The translations under genes and the position numbers were made by a program. A model generated the notes under the pieces. That model had not been told where the DNA came from. It saw nothing but the letters and a program-made list of their open reading frames with translations, and did not search any database. This document shows, piece after piece, positions 58,701 to 64,000 of a stretch of DNA of 64,000 nt. Within the stretch, counting starts at the first letter, position 1; the number at the start of each line of letters is the position of its first letter. This DNA comes from Annona cherimola (Eukaryota; Streptophyta; Magnoliopsida; Magnoliales; Annonaceae): the NCBI GenBank assembly GCA_030490835.1, contig CM059974.1, forward strand, positions 9,245,501 through 9,309,500, given 5' to 3'.

Positions 58701-61700
58701 TTATTTCTATCATTTTAGTAATTGAGGGGTTAAAGAGAAATTGAAATTAATTAATAGATTATTTTTAAATGTTTTTAAAAGATTATTTTAGCATTATATT
58801 ATGATGGGCGCTTTTTCACATGGCAGAGGGTATCAGGGTAGGATTTTGAAAGCAAGCTGAAAATGATGTCACCGGCAGATATTACAGATATAACTGAAAA
58901 AAAAAAAGTCAAGTCCTTCAGCTCTGTTTAATAAAAAATTATAAATATTCATTGGTAGATCTTATTCCTAGAGTGTATACGAAAACAACTAATATTCGTC
59001 AGCCTATCGCTTCACCAGAAAGATCAACGAACTCTCCATGTTTTTATCCAGAAAAGATAATCCGTTTTGGCTCACTTTGACGATGCATTGAGATTCATTT
59101 CATTCGTTGTAGTTAAATTTTTTATTTAATTACAAATTTAAATTTTACTCAATTGAATGCACCCATGACCTTCAATTAATATATATGTAAAATTAACCTA
59201 AAAAATTTATTTGGATTTATATATTAATTTCAAAACTGTTAATTTGACCTCTAGAACATTTAAAATATTTATATAAATGATTTTATACATTACTATAACA
59301 TCTTAATTCAATTTTTCTGTACATATACAAAATAGATATTTTTTAAACATAATGGATGGATTGAATTAAAAAATCAAAAATTAAGTTGTTTAAAATATAA
59401 CCGATTACATAGAAGAATTTCATAAAATATTATATATGAAAAATCTAAACGATATTTATGTATATCTATGTATCTTAAATTATTTGCATTTATGTTTCGC
59501 ACTGTAACAAATTTCGCTTAATATAATTAATGTTTTCACTGTATATAACAATATAATATTTGTCAGCGTTAGATATATTTTGACTAAAATAAATCATTCG
59601 GTTGCAAATCTTTACTTGCATGAGAATGATGACATATGGATCAATATAATTTTTTATATCAAATGCAGCTAAAAACACAACTATTAAAGATTGCTGCATT
59701 TGATCAAATGGATCTAATTTTTTTTGTTGCGCTCGATCAAATGTAGTCAAATTTTGGCCATAAAATTTATCAATGAATCTATTATCCGTTCTATCCTTTA
59801 CCGCACTGACCAATTGGGCCATCAGAGGAAGACAAGATACATTACACTTCTTTTATCAAAAAAAATATATAATTCATTTCATTCCATAAAAAAATAGTTT
59901 ATTTCGTTATAGTGAACTGAATATATGTTTCTTAGGTTGATATTATATTCCAGTTTATTGCCCAAGATTGTGATAATTCAAGTCTACTATCTATTCTATA
60001 AGATAAGAAAATTTTATTGAAAGTCAATTTTCCTTCCATATCTTCTTCTGAAGGGTAAGTTTTAATCTAAAAATATATTCTTTTTTATCGATAAAAAACA
60101 TAGTCAAGATTACTGTGTTTTTACTAAATTTGATTAGATTATGAATTATTATTTTCACTTTTATAATTTGATAATTATTATATGCTCATATAAAAATGTA
60201 AGCCTATCATTCTTAACTCAAAGGAAAAGTTGTAAACCCAAATTTCAACATGAATTTTAACCCTAAGTCACATAAAAGGAGTACGAGTTAAGTTTCATAA
60301 ATAGAATTAGTGTTGGAGTTAAGATTTTCTTTAAGTTTTTTTTTTATTATTATTATTTAAAAAAAAAGGTTAGGGTCGGCGCAGGGGCAAACCCGAGTTA
60401 CCGCCCTAGACTGATAGCTTTCGTCTTGCTGTTTTATTAACGTGCCTAAAACTGCATGATTATATTCATTTATTAATTTTATGGCGTGGGCAGTCTATTG
60501 TAAGTTAAGTTTGTGGTGAGTTTTATACTTCTGGGTTTTACTGATGGCTATGTGGAGCCTAACCATGACGGAATGAACGAACGTGGCATATCTCAGCTAC
60601 TCACACTGGATTCTAACTTCCAACTCTCATCTTTCCTTTTCCCAGTTCAGCTATTTTTGTCAGATGAGATGAAAATACGTCTCAATTGGTGGGCCCCACA
60701 GTGACTAGATCAGATCATGGAGCCGATGGACAATTTAGTATATGTATTTGTTTGGCATCCAACGTTAATTCATCGAGCTCTCAGATCAGAGGCACATGAC
60801 TCAATCGCAGGATCTTCCCATCCAACCACTCGAGAACTCCCATCACCGGTTTACATCATCCACACCTGCCTGCCCGAGTCGGCGGGCGCGAGTTCAAACC
60901 GGTCCGCGAATCACTAAATAAATGGTTTGGTATTTTCGTATCGTGTGAGGTTTTCTACTCCCGCGTGGTCCTCTCCACACGCGACCATTATCTTGCATGT
61001 GTAAATCACGTGGGCCCGCACAGGAGCCATCTTAAATCTAGTGAAATGGCTATTGGAGCTCAAAAAGGAAGGATTTTTCTTTTTTGGAAAAAAAAATAAT
61101 CGTGACAAATGACACATTTACATCGATTTGGGCCACTTGATGTGTTTAGCAGTGTGAACGTTTGACTGAGTTTTGCGGGATGTGGGGACAGGGACTTGTA
61201 GGCTCAGATGATGCACGCATACGGTGCAAAGCACGTGCATTGCGATCGCATTGCGCGTTGCGAGCTCGCCATCTTCTTAAAATTTGTGGCGATGCTTTCA
61301 TGCCGTCTCTCGCGGGTCTCCACGGCTTAAGACGCTAGTACTTCGTCGTATCTGGACCGTCTATTTTACTGGGGCTCTAGGATCCACATACCCTGCAAGG
61401 CTCCAATTCTAGCCAGCTAGGAATAAACCACTGTCTCTGTACGATGACCTTCGACTTCGATTGGCGATTTCGACGGGAGTTATGACGGATGTACGGTCCC
61501 GATTGGCTGTCTAATGCGTGACACTGGATAAAGACCTAGCAATAAATCCGTGAGCTGTTGTTTGGTGAGGTAGTACGGCGTGTGATTATGAAGCATATCA
61601 TCTGTTGGCAGATCCCGTGCATAGATTCCTGCATGGGCCGTGGAGATTTTCAGATTGAATCGTGTGGGATTTGCATACGCACAAGTATTCAACGACGGCC

Positions 61701-62432
61701 AAGAACCGTGGACGGTTCAGATTGATTGTCCAATCACTATGGATGACGGAACGAAAATAAAGCAAATGAAAGGTTATTGGCTAGCGCACGGCAGATTAGA
61801 TGGATGGATAGTCCACTAAGCTAGAAATACACATTGAGTAGGGGATGGACATTTTATGATTTTACAGATAACCAAAAATGAGCAACTGCCCCAACTTTTT
61901 ATAGAGCTATAAAGGTCAGCTCTGACCAAACCACTCACAATTTTTTTCTTTTGTGGGTGTTTTTGGATTTGGCCTGAGAGGACAGTCAATTCAAATTTCT
62001 ATGTTCTTGATGTAGATGCCATATAACGGATCCATCAATCAGATTCAAATGTATACATCCTTTTTCCAAGCCAAATGTTTTAAAAGAAAGTGTAGGAAGT
62101 GAAAGAAGAAAATATTTTAAAAAGTACAAAATGAATGATATGATAGATGTAAAGTTAAAATAAATAAGATAATTGTGAGAAAAAATTATTGAAATATAAA
62201 ATGCAGTTCAAAAAAATAACGCTGTTAAATAACTAAGAGGTAAAAATTATTTTTAGAAAAATGTGCGAGAGAGAAGAAAATCAAGAAAAAACTATAAGAA
62301 ATAATTGCAAAAGTGGCCTAATTGGGCTGACATTTAACATGGAATTAGTTTATATTAACGATCCAGATCAATGCATGAATTGAGGTCTTTAATTGGGTAG
62401 GTCACTTTGTAGGTAGGGTTATTTTCTTTTAA
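58701..62432. other. Intergenic region, no gene recognised
   Basis: 58.7-60.4 kb is AT-rich; 60.5-61.9 kb is of balanced GC with only short, unmatched frames. At about 62060-62330 a stretch (AAGAAGAAAATATTTTAAAA, GTAAAGTTAAAATAAATAAG) resembles the interior of the second MITE family but has no clear termini. Confidence 0.4.
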
Positions 62433-62707
62433 AGGTGTGTTTGGTATTTCATAAAATTTATGAAAGAAAAAATTTCAGTGTAAAATTTTTTTGAATTGGA
62501 GAAGTAATATGATAATAGCAATAAGAAGTAGTAAAGGGAATAAAGTTCAAATGAATAAAATAGTTAGATAAGTAGTTGAAAAAAATTAAAAATTAGGATA
62601 ATTGCATAAGAATATGTAAAGAAATGGTTTGAAAACAAAATAAAGAATAAAAACTTTAGATTAAAAATATTTAAATTAATGTTTCATGTAATGACGAATA
62701 CACCTTC
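62433..62707 (+). mobile_element. Tourist-like MITE copy 14
   Basis: Begins AGGTGTGTTTGGTATTTCAT and ends ACGAATACACCTTC, flanked by TAA on both sides (62430-62432, 62708-62710). Core GAATAAAGTTCAAATGAATA. Confidence 0.8.
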
Positions 62708-62710
62708 TAA

Positions 62711-63160
62711 TTTAAGATTTTACCCACAAGGTGGCATCTGGTATCTACTTAATCAGTCAATTAATGGTGGGCTAGCAACACACCTAAGGCCTTTTGTGAG
62801 ACTACAATTTGACGAGTGAGCATAATACTGATTAAGGTGGTAATCATGTTAAAATAGAAATATTTTTAAAATTTTAAAATGGAATTTTTAAGTTCTAAAA
62901 ACTCAAGGGCAATTCGGTTTCCCTGATATGTGGGGCATCTTGTCGATTAGAATAATTCTAAATTGTCCCCTTGGTTAGCCCCTTATCTAGATAGATATTT
63001 GACACAAAATTTTTACATTTGTTAATATGATTAGGCCATGCAACGACCTTCCTTACAAGCTATGTTGTCCATCCATCAAATTGTAGGATTGACAAAATCT
63101 TCTCTTCCGAGGGTCATGTGGGAATCAGATCCAAAAACATACATAAGTGGAGCTTCGACC
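62711..63160. other. Intergenic, nothing recognised
   Basis: No frame or repeat that I can name. Confidence 0.35.
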
Positions 63161-63161
63161 T

Positions 63162-64000
63162 TGTGCACCCAGGTGTACTTAGCTTTAATACACCTATATG
63201 TAAGGGTGTAACTTAGGTAGGGTATCCATGAGCACCCACTAACCTGATCCTATATTGAGTATGATAGGGTAAAAAACTTTATCCATAGGTACGGATAAAG
63301 TATAAATCATTACCCAACTCCCTAAATAGGATATGGGTAAGGTACACATGCTGGGTACTTGGATAGATACCCACATGGATACTCCAATATGTAAATAACT
63401 ATAAATATGTGTATATAAATAAATACATAATAATTTTTATCCCTTCACCAATAAATTATCGTTGGTTTGATTTTCTTATTTATTTTTTATAAATTGTATA
63501 GGTTTTATATTTATAATGACGGATGATCATAATATGAATGTAGATGATGATGTTAATATGATTATTGATATGGGTAACGAGGTTACAAAGAATGTGAAAA
63601 TAAATATAAACAACAACAAAATAAAATTAATTATAAATTGTAAAGTCTAAAATGTAAATGAGTATTGTTTTATATTATTTAAAATAATACAAAAAATATT
63701 TTTTTCACCTATCATTATTAGTTATTATAGGAACCGATTTAGAATTAGAATCGGAACGAAGCCTATGAGTAATGGTTAAGCTATGGTACAATAGGAACCG
63801 ACCTTGTAAGGGGGGTAGGGTAGGATGAACTTTTTAAAAATAGGTTATGAGTTTGATAAACTACTACAAGAACTAAACTGTATTTGCACCCCTACCTATA
63901 TTTGCACCTAGATATAAAATATTTATTTTTAAATTTTTAAATTTTTTTATAAAACTGTTAATCTAAGTGTATTTAAAATATATAACAAATTTTAACCTTT
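63162..64000. repeat. Foldback repeat, interrupted by a hAT and cut by the window edge
   Basis: 63162-63200 (GTGCACCCAGGTGTACTTAG, AATACACCTATATG) continues after the hAT at 63903 (GCACCTAGATATAAAATATT, then TATAAAACTGTTAATCTAAG). The order of motifs matches the left arm of the 29301 foldback (GTGCACCCGGGTGCA, then AGCTGTTAATATAAG). The right arm must lie beyond 64000. The start is approximate. Confidence 0.6.
63201..63894. mobile_element. Non-autonomous hAT element, 694 bp
   Basis: Termini TAAGGGTGTAACTTAGG and TATTTGCACCCCTA, flanked by CCTATATG (63193-63200) and CCTATATT (63895-63902), an 8-bp duplication with one change. The left subterminal region carries repeats of GGGTA/TACCC motifs. 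No transposase. The terminus resembles that of the 52.87-kb hAT (TAGGGGTGTAAA), but the subterminal motif is different. Confidence 0.78.

Noticed and set aside
60370..60440. SINE or tRNA-like stretch near AAACCCGAGTTACCGCC
   Set aside because: Only a weak reversed B-box resemblance next to an A-tract; no A box, no duplication.
1..64000. CRISPR array, rRNA genes, bacterial-type operons
   Set aside because: No regularly spaced direct repeats with unique spacers and no rRNA sequence; gene structure is eukaryotic with GT-AG introns.

Overview
This is a nuclear genomic window from a flowering plant. The evidence is spliced genes with GT-AG introns encoding plant-specific families, plus a dense set of plant-type transposable elements (Tourist-like MITEs, hAT and Mutator-like non-autonomous elements, tRNA-derived SINEs, an RTE-type LINE, LTR elements). 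The species cannot be named from sequence alone. The window is AT-rich and gene-poor, with four convincing protein-coding genes.

Genes. (1) 1-1438 (+): the 3' part of a U-box/ARM-repeat E3 ubiquitin ligase of the PUB10/PUB11 type, cut by the left edge. (2) 6485-7168 (-): a small MGN-start DUF4228/PADRE protein with a TATA box about 180 bp upstream. (3) 35462-45708 (+): a complete 11-exon FYVE-type PtdIns3P 5-kinase (FAB1A/B, PIKfyve orthologue); my splice reconstruction keeps frame throughout and gives 1754 residues. (4) 56823-58316 (-): a GC-rich, uninterrupted 497-residue 3-ketoacyl-CoA synthase very close to KCS6/CUT1/CER6. These genes belong to unrelated pathways (ubiquitination, stress-associated small protein, endosomal phosphoinositides, cuticular wax), so their neighbourhood does not imply a shared function.

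Layout. 1-1.8 kb PUB gene; 1.8-6.4 kb MITE, SINE and palindromic repeats; 6.5-7.4 kb PADRE gene; 7.4-14.2 kb intergenic with three Tourist copies; 14.3-15.6 kb a solo LTR with 5-bp target duplication; 16.7-18.1 kb two palindromic foldback repeats; 18.5-20.7 kb a compact LTR retrotransposon without recognisable pol; 21-30 kb AT-rich repeat nests, including a three-level nest at 29-30 kb; 30-33.8 kb intergenic with nothing recognised; 33.9-34.4 kb nested MITEs in the FAB1 upstream region; 34.6-46 kb FAB1 with a SINE in intron 3 and two MITEs in intron 7; 46.2-48.0 kb a non-autonomous hAT; 49.0-52.2 kb a decayed but full-span RTE LINE; 52.9-53.8 kb a second hAT; 55.3-56.1 kb two Tourist copies; 56.3-58.3 kb KCS6-like gene; 58.4-64 kb intergenic, ending in a hAT inserted in a foldback repeat that runs off the right edge.

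The most distinctive content is the record of transposition. Many elements can be bounded to the base by their target-site duplications. At least four cases show one repeat inserted into another, and one Tourist-like MITE family is present in 14 recognised copies. No CRISPR, rRNA or intact tRNA gene was seen.
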